DNA of 64,000 bases from Limnochorda sp. LNt (GCF_035593265.1 NZ_CP141614.1:248001-312000); one strand, 5' to 3'; counted from the first letter of the stretch, positions 9,166 to 18,991 are shown. Numbers and translations: made by a program. Notes: generated by a model not told the origin, from the letters alone.

Positions 9166-9780
9166 ATGGGCCGAGTCCCTGGGCGTTTGGTAGCGGGTCT
9201 GGTCCTGGCGGCCGCGCTGGTCTGGGGGAGCGCGACGGAGGTGGCGGCCGAGTCCCTGTGGGCCAAGGCACAGGAGACCCAGGCGGGCTTCGCTGGAGGT
9301 CTGTACGCCGACGCCAGGGCCCGTCGGGTCGGGGACCTGGTGACCATCATCATCGTGGAGCGCGCCGAGGCGACCTCGGCCGCGTCGACAGGGAGCGAGC
9401 GCGAGGGTTCCCTCAAGATCGGCCCCGGCCAAGGGTTGCTGGACTTCATCCCCCTACTGGGGGCAGCGGGGGGCAGCTCGTTCGACGGGAGCGGGCGCAC
9501 GGTACGAAGCGGCAGCGTCAAGGCGCAGATGACTGCCCGGGTGGTCGAGGTGCTCCCCGGGGGTGCCCTGCGGCTGGAGGGGCGGCAGACCATCGTCATC
9601 AACGCGGAGCAGCAGGAGATCGTGCTGACCGGCATCGTGCGACCCGAGGATATTTCCCGGGAAAACACGGTCCTGTCGACCTACGTGGCGGACGCCCAGA
9701 TCGTGGTGCGGGGCACGGGGGCCTTAGGGGCGCAGCAGAAGCCGGGCATCCTGACCCGCATCTTCGACTGGCTCTTCTGA
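9166..9780 (+). CDS. flgH: FlgH, flagellar L-ring protein without a lipobox
   Basis: Outer-membrane L-ring subunit, 204 residues. Motifs are SLWAKAQ, GLYADARARRVGDLVTIIIVERAEAT, then GSVKAQMTARVVEVLPGGALRLEG and the C-terminal IVRPEDIS and NTVLSTYVADAQI (each quoted in short parts). Proteobacterial FlgH is a lipoprotein, but the signal peptide here (ending TEVAAES) has no cysteine and the whole protein has none. ATG 9166 sits 7 bases after AGGAGG; ATG 9148, overlapping the flgA stop, is the alternative. Confidence 0.93.
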   Translation: MGRVPGRLVAGLVLAAALVWGSATEVAAESLWAKAQETQAGFAGGLYADARARRVGDLVTIIIVERAEATSAASTGSEREGSLKIGPGQGLLDFIPLLGAAGGSSFDGSGRTVRSGSVKAQMTARVVEVLPGGALRLEGRQTIVINAEQQEIVLTGIVRPEDISRENTVLSTYVADAQIVVRGTGALGAQQKPGILTRIFDWLF

Positions 9781-9793
9781 GGTGGGAGCGGTC

Positions 9794-10918
9794 ATGGCGA
9801 TCGAGATGATGGCACGACGAGGCGGAGGGATTGGCGCCCTGGTGCTCTCGGTGCTGGCGGGGTGGGCGGCCGGCGCCCTGGCCCAGCCCGCAGGCACGGT
9901 TGCCCCGCTTGCGACGCCGACGGTGCGGATCGCGGACCTCGCCCGATTGGAGGGGCTTCGCCCCAACCAGCTGGTGGGCCTGGGGCTCGTCGTGGGTCTG
10001 GAGGGGACCGGCGACAGCCGGGGCGTCTCCGTCCAGATGGTCGCCAACATGCTGCGCAACTTCGGTCTGGCCGTGGATCCCGGCCAGCTGCGGGCGCGTA
10101 ACGTGGCCGCCGTCATGGTGACAGCACTGTTGCCGTCGCTGGCCCGCCCCGGTGACCGGGTCGACGTGACGGTCTCTTCCATGGGGGACGCCCGCAGCCT
10201 GGCAGGGGGCGTCCTGCTCCAGACGCCTCTCCAGGGTGCGGATGGCGAGGTCTACGCGGTGGCCCAGGGGCCGCTGGTGGTCGGCGGTAGTACGGCCCGC
10301 ACCGTGACGGCACAGCGAGTGCATCCCACCGTCGCGAGCATTCCTCGGGGGGCCATCGTCGAACGGGCGGTGCCGGCGGCGGTGGCCGAGGAGGGGATGG
10401 TGCGCCTCGTCCTCTACCAGCCCGATTTCACCACCGCGGCCCGCATGGTGGATGCCATCAACCAGGAGCTGGGAGCACCGCTGGCCTTCACCCTGGATGG
10501 TGCCGTCGTGACGGTGCGGCTGCCACGCGAGTATCAGCAGGATCCAGCCCTCCTGGTGGCGCGGCTCGAGCAGCTGTCGGTGACGCCGTCGGCGCCGGCG
10601 AAGGTGGTCATCAACGAGCGTAGCGGTACGGTGGTGCTGGGGCATCAGGTGCGGATCGCCCCCGTGGCCGTCGCCCACGCGGGCATACGCGTGGAGGTGG
10701 GAACCACGGCCCCCGACGGACTCGACACAACCCTGGGCGCGCTGCCGGGCATCGGGGAGCCCCCAGCGGGTCACGCTGCGCTGGTGCAGGCCGGGGCCAG
10801 CGTCGCCGAGCTGGTCGATGCGCTCAACGCGTCGGGGCTGTCGCCGAGGGATGTCATCGCCATCCTGGAGGCCATCCGGGCGGCGGGTGCGCTGTACGCC
10901 GAGCTGGAGGTGCTGTGA
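9794..10918 (+). CDS. flgI: FlgI, flagellar P-ring protein
   Basis: Periplasmic ring around the flagellar rod, 374 residues, normal length. The signal peptide ends near LAQPAG. Diagnostic stretches are RIADLARLEGLRPNQLVGLGLV, GLEGTGDS, SVQMVANMLRNFG and VMVTALLPSLARPGDRVDVTVSSMGDA, all given only in short parts here. The C-terminal half has VVINERSGTVVLG and LNASGLSPRDVIAILEAI. It starts 14 bases after flgH with GAGGTGGG upstream. It depends on FlgA for assembly. Confidence 0.95.
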   Translation: MAIEMMARRGGGIGALVLSVLAGWAAGALAQPAGTVAPLATPTVRIADLARLEGLRPNQLVGLGLVVGLEGTGDSRGVSVQMVANMLRNFGLAVDPGQLRARNVAAVMVTALLPSLARPGDRVDVTVSSMGDARSLAGGVLLQTPLQGADGEVYAVAQGPLVVGGSTARTVTAQRVHPTVASIPRGAIVERAVPAAVAEEGMVRLVLYQPDFTTAARMVDAINQELGAPLAFTLDGAVVTVRLPREYQQDPALLVARLEQLSVTPSAPAKVVINERSGTVVLGHQVRIAPVAVAHAGIRVEVGTTAPDGLDTTLGALPGIGEPPAGHAALVQAGASVAELVDALNASGLSPRDVIAILEAIRAAGALYAELEVL

Positions 10919-11397
10919 CGGTGGCGGAGATGACGGCCTCCCCGGCGGCGCTCCCCGCGACGGCCGGTCCAGCGCTGACCGGACGGTCCGCCCCGTCAGG
11001 GTCGACCGGGAGCTTTCGAACGATCCTCCAGGAGGCCCGGGCCGCCGTCCCGGCTGCACCCGTGCCGGCACCCTGGGCGGTGCCGCCGGAGAGCCGGGCG
11101 CTGGAGGGCGACGCCGGGCTGCGCTGGGCGGCCGGGCAGATGGAGGCGTGGCTCTGGTCCCACCTGCTGCAGCAAGCCCTCAAGCCCGGGGAGGGCGGCC
11201 TCTTCGGCGCGGGCACGGCTGGGCAGGTGTACGGCGAGTGGTTTTGTCAGGCCACGGCGACACTGCTGGTGGACGCAGGACCGGGTCGCCTGGCGCGACT
11301 GCTGGTCGAAGAGTTTTCGAGCGCGTTGACAGGAGACCACGATCCAGAGGGGAATAGAGGGGAAGCCAGGGGGGTGGGCGATCCCGTCCGCGTCTAG
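10915..11397 (+). CDS. flgJ: Rod-binding protein, FlgJ N-terminal type
   Basis: Small protein of 160 residues with a Pro/Ala-rich N-terminus and a FlgJ-type rod-binding domain at about residues 60-140. That domain shows the pattern QMEAWLWSHLLQQALKPGEGGLFGAG and a later LARLLVEEF. FlgJ caps the growing rod; in Proteobacteria a C-terminal muramidase opens the wall. That muramidase domain is absent here, so wall opening would need another enzyme. The GTG start overlaps the flgI stop by four bases, which suggests translational coupling. Confidence 0.72.
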   Translation: MTVAEMTASPAALPATAGPALTGRSAPSGSTGSFRTILQEARAAVPAAPVPAPWAVPPESRALEGDAGLRWAAGQMEAWLWSHLLQQALKPGEGGLFGAGTAGQVYGEWFCQATATLLVDAGPGRLARLLVEEFSSALTGDHDPEGNRGEARGVGDPVRV

Positions 11398-11428
11398 GTC
11401 ACCCCCCGGCGCCGAAGGGACTGCTGCC

Positions 11429-13447
11429 TTGGTGAGAGGGGCCCGCCGCCTCGACCGCATCCTCCCACGCGCCCTCGCGGTGGCGCTGGCCGCCACCGGC
11501 CTCTGCCTCGCGGCGGCCGGTGCTCTGGCCGCGCCCGAGGTGTTGCCCGTCGAGCAGGTGAGGCCCGGGCTGGTCGGCTACGGGCTGACGGTGGTGCAGG
11601 GCACCCGCATCGATCGATTCGACGTGGAGGTCCTGGGCGTCGTCGAGCAGGCAGGACCGGCGGGTGATCTGATCCTGGTCCGGGTGAGCGGCCCTGCGGT
11701 GGAGCCCTTCGGCGGGATCGCGGCCGGGATGAGCGGCAGCCCCGTCTACGTCGATGGCCGCCTGCTCGGGGCCATTGGATACGCCTTCGAGTTCAGCGAC
11801 CACTCGGTGGGCATGGTGACGCCCATCGCCGACATGCTCGAAGTGTTGCGGCGCGTGCCAGGCGAGCCCTCGCCGGCGTCGAGCGGGCCGGACGCCCAGG
11901 CTCGGGAGCGCGGCCCCTACCGGCACGTCGCGCTGGCCCCCGACCCGGCCACCGCTCGGCGGATGCGGGAGGCGCTACCGGCCGACACGGCCGTCATGCT
12001 GCCCGTCGCCACCCCCGTGATGGTGGGGGGCTTCGGGCCCCGGGCGCGGCGGGCCGTGGAGCGGCTCTTCGCCCCCTTCGGTCTGATGCTGGTGCCGGGA
12101 GGCGGGGCAGCGCCCGTGGGTGTGGGCGCCGCGGCGGGGGCCGACCCGGTCGAGCTCCGGCCGGGCAGCGCCTTCGGAGTCGGCTTGGTACAGGGCGACG
12201 TCAGCCTGACGGCCATCGGGACGGTCACCTACGTCGACGGCTCCCGGTTCGTGGGCTTCGGCCATCCCTTCCTCCAGAAGGGCAGCGTCGACTTCTTCGC
12301 CGGGCCGGCTTACATCCACCGCACCGTCGGCAGTCTCAGCGTCCCGTTCAAGGTGGGCAGCCTCGTCGGCGAGCCGAGCGCGGTGCTGACCGAGGACCGG
12401 CGCGCCGCCGTAGCGGGGAGGACCGACGCGCAGCCCGACGCCATCCGGCTGAGGGTGACGGTCGGGGATGTCTCGGGCGGCCGCAGCAGGACCCTCGAGG
12501 CCCGGGTCGTGCGCGACGACCTGCTGACGGTGCCCCTGGTGGCCGTGGCGGCGCTGGAGGCGCTGGACCGGGGGCTGGACCGCATCGGGCCGGGGACGGC
12601 CCGGACCATCTACCGGATCGAGGGCCGGGCGTTGCCCGGGGGCGGGGTCTTCGCCCGGGACGCCATGGACTACAGCGCGTCGGACATCGCGGCGCGGCTC
12701 TTGGGCGACTTCCTGGGGACGTTGCAGACCCTGTTGACCAACCGGCTCGAGGATATCGGCCTGACCTCCATCGACCTGACGGTGCAGGTGAGCCAGCAGC
12801 GCCAGACAGCCGCCATCGTCAGGGCCAGGCCGCTCAGCGATGCGGTGCGTCCAGGGGAGCGGCTGGGCGTGGCGGTAGATCTCCTGCCGTATCGCGGAGA
12901 GCTCGAGACCCGGATCCTGACGCTGCAGATCCCCGAGGACGCGGCCCCGGGTACCGTCAGCGTGACGGTGCGGGGAGGGAGCCCCGGCAGCTTCTCGTTG
13001 GGCCTGGACCTGGAGAGCCTGCTCTCCGGCGAGGGGGGCCCGACCAAGTCCGAGGAGTCCGACCAGGCGCCCCTGGACGAGGGCGAGATCCCCACCAACC
13101 TCGAGAAGCTCCTCGAAACCCTGGAGGGACGCGAGAAGAGCAACGAACTGGTGGCCGAGTTCTATCCGGGGGTGTTGCCGGGGCGAGCGGACCAGGGCGC
13201 CGATGCCACCGACGCACCCGAGGGCGGGAGAGCGACCCGCCTGCCGGGTGACGGCTCGTCGGTGGAGTCGGCTCCGGAGCCCGAGGGTGAGGGGCGGACC
13301 GAGACGGGCGCCGTCAAGCGCACGCTCATCACGCCCTGGGTCATCGAGGGCAGCGCGTCGTTCGACGTGCACATCCTGGGCCGGTCGACCGAGCCGGCTC
13401 GAGCTCCCGGCACCGTGCAGGCGGACGGCGGCCCCGTCACCCCCTGA
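11429..13447 (+). CDS. SpoIVB-family (S55) serine peptidase-like exported protein
   Basis: Exported protein of 672 residues with a signal peptide (about 1-35). The peptidase S55 domain shows VRPGLVGYGLTVVQG, then the serine motif GMSGSP near residue 100-105 and FVGFGHPFLQKG near residue 270-280. SpoIVB itself has a PDZ domain and cleaves SpoIVFA to trigger pro-sigma-K processing. Here no PDZ is seen and the C-terminal half is an extra acidic region, so it is a relative rather than SpoIVB. It lies between flagellar ring genes and tamB, which suggests an envelope role. The TTG start (11429) can be replaced by GTG 11432. Confidence 0.7.
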   Translation: MVRGARRLDRILPRALAVALAATGLCLAAAGALAAPEVLPVEQVRPGLVGYGLTVVQGTRIDRFDVEVLGVVEQAGPAGDLILVRVSGPAVEPFGGIAAGMSGSPVYVDGRLLGAIGYAFEFSDHSVGMVTPIADMLEVLRRVPGEPSPASSGPDAQARERGPYRHVALAPDPATARRMREALPADTAVMLPVATPVMVGGFGPRARRAVERLFAPFGLMLVPGGGAAPVGVGAAAGADPVELRPGSAFGVGLVQGDVSLTAIGTVTYVDGSRFVGFGHPFLQKGSVDFFAGPAYIHRTVGSLSVPFKVGSLVGEPSAVLTEDRRAAVAGRTDAQPDAIRLRVTVGDVSGGRSRTLEARVVRDDLLTVPLVAVAALEALDRGLDRIGPGTARTIYRIEGRALPGGGVFARDAMDYSASDIAARLLGDFLGTLQTLLTNRLEDIGLTSIDLTVQVSQQRQTAAIVRARPLSDAVRPGERLGVAVDLLPYRGELETRILTLQIPEDAAPGTVSVTVRGGSPGSFSLGLDLESLLSGEGGPTKSEESDQAPLDEGEIPTNLEKLLETLEGREKSNELVAEFYPGVLPGRADQGADATDAPEGGRATRLPGDGSSVESAPEPEGEGRTETGAVKRTLITPWVIEGSASFDVHILGRSTEPARAPGTVQADGGPVTP

Positions 13448-13540
13448 GGAGCTGCGCCCTCCGGAGCCACCAGCCATTGGCACGGGTCCGCTGACGGGAA
13501 TCGTGCCCTTCTCATCGAAGGACCCGACGAAAATCGCGCC

Positions 13541-16500
13541 ATGAGTCACCAAGAGCCAATCCGACATCCGCCCCGGCCTCGGGCACGGTGGCTGCTGCCT
13601 GCTGCACTGGTCCTGGCAGGGGCGCTGGGCGTCGCCGCGTGGAGCTCGCTGGCCGATCTCGACGCGACGCTGAGCGCGGCAGTGCGCCAGGCCCTCAGCG
13701 GCGTGGGCCGAGACGCCGGCCTCACCATCCAGGTGGGGGAGGCGGCTCTGGCGTTGCCGTCGGCCGTCCGCATCGCTCCGGTGCAGCTGGAGCTCCGAGA
13801 CGGCGGTCAGGTCTACGCTCCCGGCGTCACGGTCGGGGTCGACGTGCCCGCCGCCATCGCCCATCCGCGCCGGCCGGCGAGGAGCGTGCGGCGGGTCGAG
13901 GCGAGCGGCGTTGTGGTCCGCCCGGCCCAGGTGGGCCCGGACCAGGAGCCCTCGCCGGGGGAGCCGCCGAGCGACGAGACGCCTCCCGGGCTGGCCGCAC
14001 GCGTCGCTCGCATCCGGCAGCTGCTCGTCGACGGCCTGCACCAGCTGCCGATGGCAGTGGCGTGGCTGGAGGTGGGCGACTCCCTTTCGTGGGGGCTCGA
14101 TGGCGTATGGGAGGAGCCGGGCCCGGCACCCGGCGAGTGGGTCCGCACACCCTGGCGCAGTGCCGGTGAACTGCAGGCGCTGGGCCCGGGACGGGTCCAG
14201 GCCGAGGGCACGGTGGAGCTGGGCTCCGTCCGGGCGGACTTCCTGGCCGTCGTCTCCGGTGCCGGGGTGGAGTTGCGCCGCCTCACGATCGCACAGGAGG
14301 GCCTCGTCGCCACTGCCAGCGGATCGACGCGACTGGCGGATGACGAGACGCTCCAGGTGGCCCTCTCCGGCCGGCTGGAGTGGACGAGCCTGGCCGGCGG
14401 GTCGGGTCGCTTGCAGGTCGACTGGCGGACGGACGGCGCCTGGGATGCAGAGGGACTGCCTCCCGTCGAGGTGGACGCCCGGGTGGGCCCGGCATCCGTG
14501 GATGGCGGCCCATGGGGAGCCATGCTGGCCGGCCTCCGTCTGGAGGGCCAGGTCCGCCAGGACGCCGACGGGTTGCGCTTGATCGGCGGGAGCTTGCGCA
14601 AGCGAGAGGCGCGCGGCGCCGTCATCGGCCACGTGGCCGACGCCTGGCCGCACGCGGTGGTCCTCGACTTCGAGGTGGCGGGCCTGCAGCCCGGCGAAGA
14701 TCTGCCCTGGTGGTCGGGCTACGCCGTCAGCTCCGTGGCCGCTCGCGGCCGCCTCACCGGATCGCTGACCGGGCCATGGCGGGTCGACGGGGATCTCCAG
14801 ACGCCCGCCGGGCGCCTGCTGGGCCTGGCCGTCGGGGGCGCGACGGCACACGTCGTCGCCGACGTGACGGCAGGTCAGGCCACCGTCGACGAGATCGTCG
14901 CCGCCGCGGGCAGCGGGATCCTGACCCTGGGGGGCCAGCTGCGCTGGGGCGCGTCGGCGCCTGCCGTGGCCGGCGAGCCCTCGCGCGTATGGCTGGCCCT
15001 GACGGGCAAGCTCGAGGGCGTGGCCTCCACCGAGGTGCTGACGGCCTTGCAGAGCCTGCGGGGCTCCGAGGGCGCCCCGAGCGGGCGGATGGTGGGGCCT
15101 GCCGGGCCTCGCGGCGAGGTGGCCGGCGACCTGGCCATGGAGCTGGCCTGGGTCGCCCCGGGGCGCCGCGCCGGCTCCGGGAGCCGGGCGCCGGTGCTAG
15201 CCAGGGTCAGCTTCGATGGGCCTGACGGCAGCATCGAGGTCGTCAGGGAGCAGGGCGGTGGCTACCGGATCGCGGGTGACCTCATCAACCTGGGCGGTCG
15301 GGCGTTGCGTCCGTGGCTGCGGACGTGGCGTGGCTACGCTGCCTTCACCGGCTCGCTCGTCGACGGGACCCTGGCGGGTCAGGTGCGGGCGGACCGGCTG
15401 GGGCTCGCCGGTTACGAACTGGGCACCCTGCAGGCGACCGTCCGCTTCGAGGATGGGTCATGGCACGTGGAGGAGGCCTCGTTGCAGGGCGGCGACGTGG
15501 AGGGCACCATGGCCCTGCGCCTGGCGGCGGACCTGCAGACGGGCCAGGCGAGCTTGCGGCTGCGCCAGCGCCCCGAGAGCGGGGTCTCCGCAGCCGTCGA
15601 GGGCAGCCTGCGCCTGGCATCGCCGTCGTTGGTGCTGGAGGACATCCTCGTCTCGGTGCAGGACCGCGAGGTGGCGCGCATCGGCGGGAGCGTACCGCTG
15701 ACGGTGCTGGGTGCCGACGAGGCGGCGACCATGGACGTGCGTGCCCGCATGGAGCGCTTCCCGCTGGAGCTGGTCCGCCAGCTCCTGCCCGCCTGGCAGG
15801 TGGAGGGCGGGCGCCTCACCGGCGACCTGTTGGTCTCCGGCACCCTGCAAGCCCCCGACGTCAGCGGCGGGCTCACGGTGCAGGCCGACCGGGTGGTGGC
15901 GCCGCAGGAGCGCCTCAACCCGCTCACGGACATCGTGGTCGACCTGCGCGTCGAGGGCCGCACCATCCGTCTCGCTCAGGGTCAGGCTCGCTCCGCCCGA
16001 GGCGGCGACGTGCAGCTGACCGGCGAGGCGCAGCTCCAGGCCATCTGGCCCCTGCGACTGGATCCGGTCGACGTGCGGGTGGAGGTGCGCCAGGCCTCCG
16101 TCGACGTGCGTCCCAGCGGTAGCCTGCAGCTCGCCGGCACCTTCACCGGGCAGTTGCGCTGGGCCGGCGCTTGGACCTCGGACAGCCGCCCTGTCCTCTC
16201 GGGCCGGCTGGGCGTGAGGGACGGGCGGGTGACCGTCTGGGGCTTCGGGCTGGGCAGCGGGACGTCGGGCCCGCCCCTCGACGGGCCGGGAGCCGTGCGG
16301 CTCCCGGAGACGCTGGAAAGGGCCGAGGGCCGCCCGGCTGCGGCGGGGGGCATCCCCCTCGACGTGACGGTGGAGGCCGAGCAGCCCCTTCGGCTGGAGG
16401 TGCCGGCCATCGGGGGGACGGCGCTGGCCGAGGGCGCGGTGCGCCTGACCGGCACCACCGACTCACCGGCGCTGGCCGGTGAGGTGCTGCTGGCGCAGGC

Positions 16501-17080
16501 CCGGATCCGCTACTTCGGCCGGGAGTTCGCCATCGAGCGGGGGCGCCTCACCTTCAGCCCCTCGCGTGGGCTCGTGCCCGAGGTGGATCTCGACGCCACC
16601 ACCAGCACGCCCGAGGGCCCGGTACGGGTGCACGTCGAGGGGACGACGACGGATCCCACCCAGCTTCGCCTCTCCTCTCAACCCGAGATGAGCCGCGAGG
16701 AGATCCTGGCACTGCTGCTGCCAGGGGCCGGTCCGGCGGAGGCGGACGCACGCCAGCGCTGGATCGCCGGCGTCAACGAGCAGCTCGCCGCTTGGGCCAT
16801 GGGCCCCCTGGAGGAGGCGGTGCGGACCGCCCTGGGCCTCGACGAGGTGGCCCTGGTGCCGGGCACGGAGAGTGGCAGCCTGCGGCTGCTGGCGGGCAAG
16901 TACCTGGATCCCGGCCGGCTCTACGTGCGCTACCGGCGCGAGCTCCTGGACCCGGAAGGCTCGCAGTCCTTCGAATTGTCTTACAGGTTGAAGCCCGACC
17001 TGACGTGGCGCCTGAGCTGGGGCGACGAGGACGGCGAGGGAGCCTTCCGGGTGGGGTTGGACTGGCAGCACAGTTTCTGA
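13541..17080 (+). CDS. tamB: TamB-like inner-membrane to outer-membrane bridge protein
   Basis: AsmA/TamB-family protein of 1179 residues. An N-terminal membrane segment (about 15-36) is followed by a very long beta-rich region predicted to form a lipid-carrying beta-taco bridge. The C-terminal TamB/DUF490 domain is clear from VLLAQARIRYFGREFAIERG, LTFSPSRGLVPEVDL and SQPEMSREEILALLLPG. The extreme C-terminus ends in aromatic Phe (GLDWQHSF), as expected for docking to an Omp85 protein. bamA follows 87 bases later; no separate TamA is present, so TamB probably works with this BamA. Known roles are barrel assembly and phospholipid transport. Confidence 0.88.
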   Translation: MSHQEPIRHPPRPRARWLLPAALVLAGALGVAAWSSLADLDATLSAAVRQALSGVGRDAGLTIQVGEAALALPSAVRIAPVQLELRDGGQVYAPGVTVGVDVPAAIAHPRRPARSVRRVEASGVVVRPAQVGPDQEPSPGEPPSDETPPGLAARVARIRQLLVDGLHQLPMAVAWLEVGDSLSWGLDGVWEEPGPAPGEWVRTPWRSAGELQALGPGRVQAEGTVELGSVRADFLAVVSGAGVELRRLTIAQEGLVATASGSTRLADDETLQVALSGRLEWTSLAGGSGRLQVDWRTDGAWDAEGLPPVEVDARVGPASVDGGPWGAMLAGLRLEGQVRQDADGLRLIGGSLRKREARGAVIGHVADAWPHAVVLDFEVAGLQPGEDLPWWSGYAVSSVAARGRLTGSLTGPWRVDGDLQTPAGRLLGLAVGGATAHVVADVTAGQATVDEIVAAAGSGILTLGGQLRWGASAPAVAGEPSRVWLALTGKLEGVASTEVLTALQSLRGSEGAPSGRMVGPAGPRGEVAGDLAMELAWVAPGRRAGSGSRAPVLARVSFDGPDGSIEVVREQGGGYRIAGDLINLGGRALRPWLRTWRGYAAFTGSLVDGTLAGQVRADRLGLAGYELGTLQATVRFEDGSWHVEEASLQGGDVEGTMALRLAADLQTGQASLRLRQRPESGVSAAVEGSLRLASPSLVLEDILVSVQDREVARIGGSVPLTVLGADEAATMDVRARMERFPLELVRQLLPAWQVEGGRLTGDLLVSGTLQAPDVSGGLTVQADRVVAPQERLNPLTDIVVDLRVEGRTIRLAQGQARSARGGDVQLTGEAQLQAIWPLRLDPVDVRVEVRQASVDVRPSGSLQLAGTFTGQLRWAGAWTSDSRPVLSGRLGVRDGRVTVWGFGLGSGTSGPPLDGPGAVRLPETLERAEGRPAAAGGIPLDVTVEAEQPLRLEVPAIGGTALAEGAVRLTGTTDSPALAGEVLLAQARIRYFGREFAIERGRLTFSPSRGLVPEVDLDATTSTPEGPVRVHVEGTTTDPTQLRLSSQPEMSREEILALLLPGAGPAEADARQRWIAGVNEQLAAWAMGPLEEAVRTALGLDEVALVPGTESGSLRLLAGKYLDPGRLYVRYRRELLDPEGSQSFELSYRLKPDLTWRLSWGDEDGEGAFRVGLDWQHSF

Positions 17081-17166
17081 GTGACATCCCAAGGCTCAAC
17101 TGACAAGAGGAGCGCCACGGCAGGCCCCGAAAGACGCATGGCGAGAGGCGGAGGTGACCGGCCCCA

Positions 17167-18948
17167 TTGCGTGCAAGCCGGGCGACATCGCGATCCCGAC
17201 TGATCTTCGCTTCCCTGTTGTTGCTGGCGCTGACCTCCCTCGAGGGGGTGCAGGCCGCCACCGAGCCCGAGATCCCCGATGCCGAGGTGCGGGCGGTGGT
17301 GGTGAGCGGCAACGAACGGGTCGAGGCGGTGACCATCCTCGACGCCATCACCCGGACCCAACCCGGCAAACCGCTGCGCCGGGAGGACGTCCAGGCCGAC
17401 ATGCAGGCCATCCTGGACCTGGGCTACTTCAAGAGCGTCTCGGTGGACATCCAGAGCCTCTCCACCGGACGTGACGGCGGCGGCCCGCAGCTGGTACGCG
17501 TCGTCTTCTCGGTGGTCGAAAACCCGGTCCTGCGCCGAGTGGTGCTGGAGCCTTCGGATGACCTGGCGCCGGTGCTCGAGCGCCGCAAGGTGCAGGCCGA
17601 CGACGTCGCCGCACTCCTGCAGCTGCCCACGGGCCAGGTGGCACACGGCCCCACCATCACCCGCCAGGTGCAGGAGCTGCCCGCCCTGGTCTGGCAGCGC
17701 TTCGGCGTGCTGGTGATGCCGTCGGGGCTGCAGCTGCAAGACGACGGCACGTTGCAGGTGGCCCTGGTGCCGGTCAAGGTGGGGGCCGTCGACCTCGAGG
17801 GCAACGAGAAGACCAAGGACTACGTCATCACCCGGGAGCTGCGCATGGAGCCCGGCGAGGTGCTGGTCCGCAGCGACCTCGAGCTGGGCCTGCGGCGGGT
17901 GCTGATGCTGGGCCTCTTCGAGGAGGTCAACGCCGACCTGCGCGAGGTGCCGGAGCGGCCCGACGAGGTGGCCGTGGTGGTGCGGGTCAAGGAGCGCCGC
18001 ACGGGCAACGTGCAGCTGGGTGTGACCTGGACCGTCGGGGAGGGGCCGGCGGGCTTCGTCGAGATCTCGGACGGCAACTTCCTGGGCCGGGCCCAACAGG
18101 TGGGGCTCACCCTCAGCTACGGCGGCTATGGAGCGCAACGCTACCACCTCAGTTTCACCGAACCCTATCTCGACGCGCGGGGCACCTCGCTGGGTGTCAA
18201 GGTCGGGTGGGAGCAAAACGGCCAGCCGACGGCCCGGGACCCGGTCTACGTCGATCGCCGCTATGGCGGCGAGCTCACCCTTGGGCGTCCCCTGTCCGAG
18301 TACACGCGGGGATTCCTGACTTTCGCCAACTGGGAGACCCAGGCGATACCGGCTGGCGGCTCGCCGCCGGAGGATGCTGTAACGGGCACGCTTCGCAGCG
18401 TGGGGCTCAGCACCGTGACCGACACCAGCGACCACCCCTACAATCCGACGACGGGGCATCGACTGCGGCTCTCCACCGAGGTGGCGGGGCTGGGGGGCGA
18501 CTTCCACTTCGTCAAGGCGGAGAGCAGCTACTCGCACTACGTCCCCGTCACCCTCCGCGACAGCCGGCACGTCCTGGCCGGGCGGCTGAGCGTAGGTCGC
18601 CTCATCCCGACGGGCGGCTCCCAGCAGACGCCGGACCAGGAGCGCTTTCGCCTGGGAGGCGCGGACGGGTTGCGCGGCTACCGCCCGGGCACGGTTGTCG
18701 GCGACACCATGCTGCTGGCCAACCTGGAGTACCGGTTCCCCATCTACAAGCCCGTCTCGGGAGTTCTCTTCCTCGATGCCGGGCAGGCATGGGCGGAGGG
18801 CGATCCGGTGGATCTGGGCGAGCTGAGGTGGGACGCGGGCTTCGGCCTTCGCATCGACATCGGGGCCCTCGGCATGATCCGGCTGGACTACGGCATGAGC
18901 CCCCAGGAGCAGGGCCAGTTCCACTTCAGCATCGGTCAGCAATTCTAG
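17167..18948 (+). CDS. bamA: BamA/Omp85 outer-membrane assembly factor, three POTRAs
   Basis: Central insertase for outer-membrane barrels, 593 residues, shorter than the 800-residue proteobacterial form. After a signal peptide (to about residue 30) three POTRA domains can be traced (about 36-105, 106-195, 198-275; the last contains VDLEGNEKTKDYVITREL and GLFEEVNADL). The Omp85 barrel fills the rest, with the loop-6 motif GADGLRGYRPG and a final beta-strand ending in Phe (FHFSIGQQF). The TTG start is supported by GGAGGTGA ten bases upstream; the only alternative starts lose the signal peptide. It lies between tamB and skp. Confidence 0.93.
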   Translation: MRASRATSRSRLIFASLLLLALTSLEGVQAATEPEIPDAEVRAVVVSGNERVEAVTILDAITRTQPGKPLRREDVQADMQAILDLGYFKSVSVDIQSLSTGRDGGGPQLVRVVFSVVENPVLRRVVLEPSDDLAPVLERRKVQADDVAALLQLPTGQVAHGPTITRQVQELPALVWQRFGVLVMPSGLQLQDDGTLQVALVPVKVGAVDLEGNEKTKDYVITRELRMEPGEVLVRSDLELGLRRVLMLGLFEEVNADLREVPERPDEVAVVVRVKERRTGNVQLGVTWTVGEGPAGFVEISDGNFLGRAQQVGLTLSYGGYGAQRYHLSFTEPYLDARGTSLGVKVGWEQNGQPTARDPVYVDRRYGGELTLGRPLSEYTRGFLTFANWETQAIPAGGSPPEDAVTGTLRSVGLSTVTDTSDHPYNPTTGHRLRLSTEVAGLGGDFHFVKAESSYSHYVPVTLRDSRHVLAGRLSVGRLIPTGGSQQTPDQERFRLGGADGLRGYRPGTVVGDTMLLANLEYRFPIYKPVSGVLFLDAGQAWAEGDPVDLGELRWDAGFGLRIDIGALGMIRLDYGMSPQEQGQFHFSIGQQF

Positions 18949-18991
18949 CCAGCGCACGCATCATGGAGGGACTTGGGAAGGCGGGACGGCG

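Noticed and set aside
11975-14851. Open minus-strand frame of over 950 codons
   Set aside because: It is a mirror of the S55-like and tamB genes. In DNA this rich in G+C, antisense frames lack stops by composition; the sequence is His/Arg/Gly-rich with no domain.
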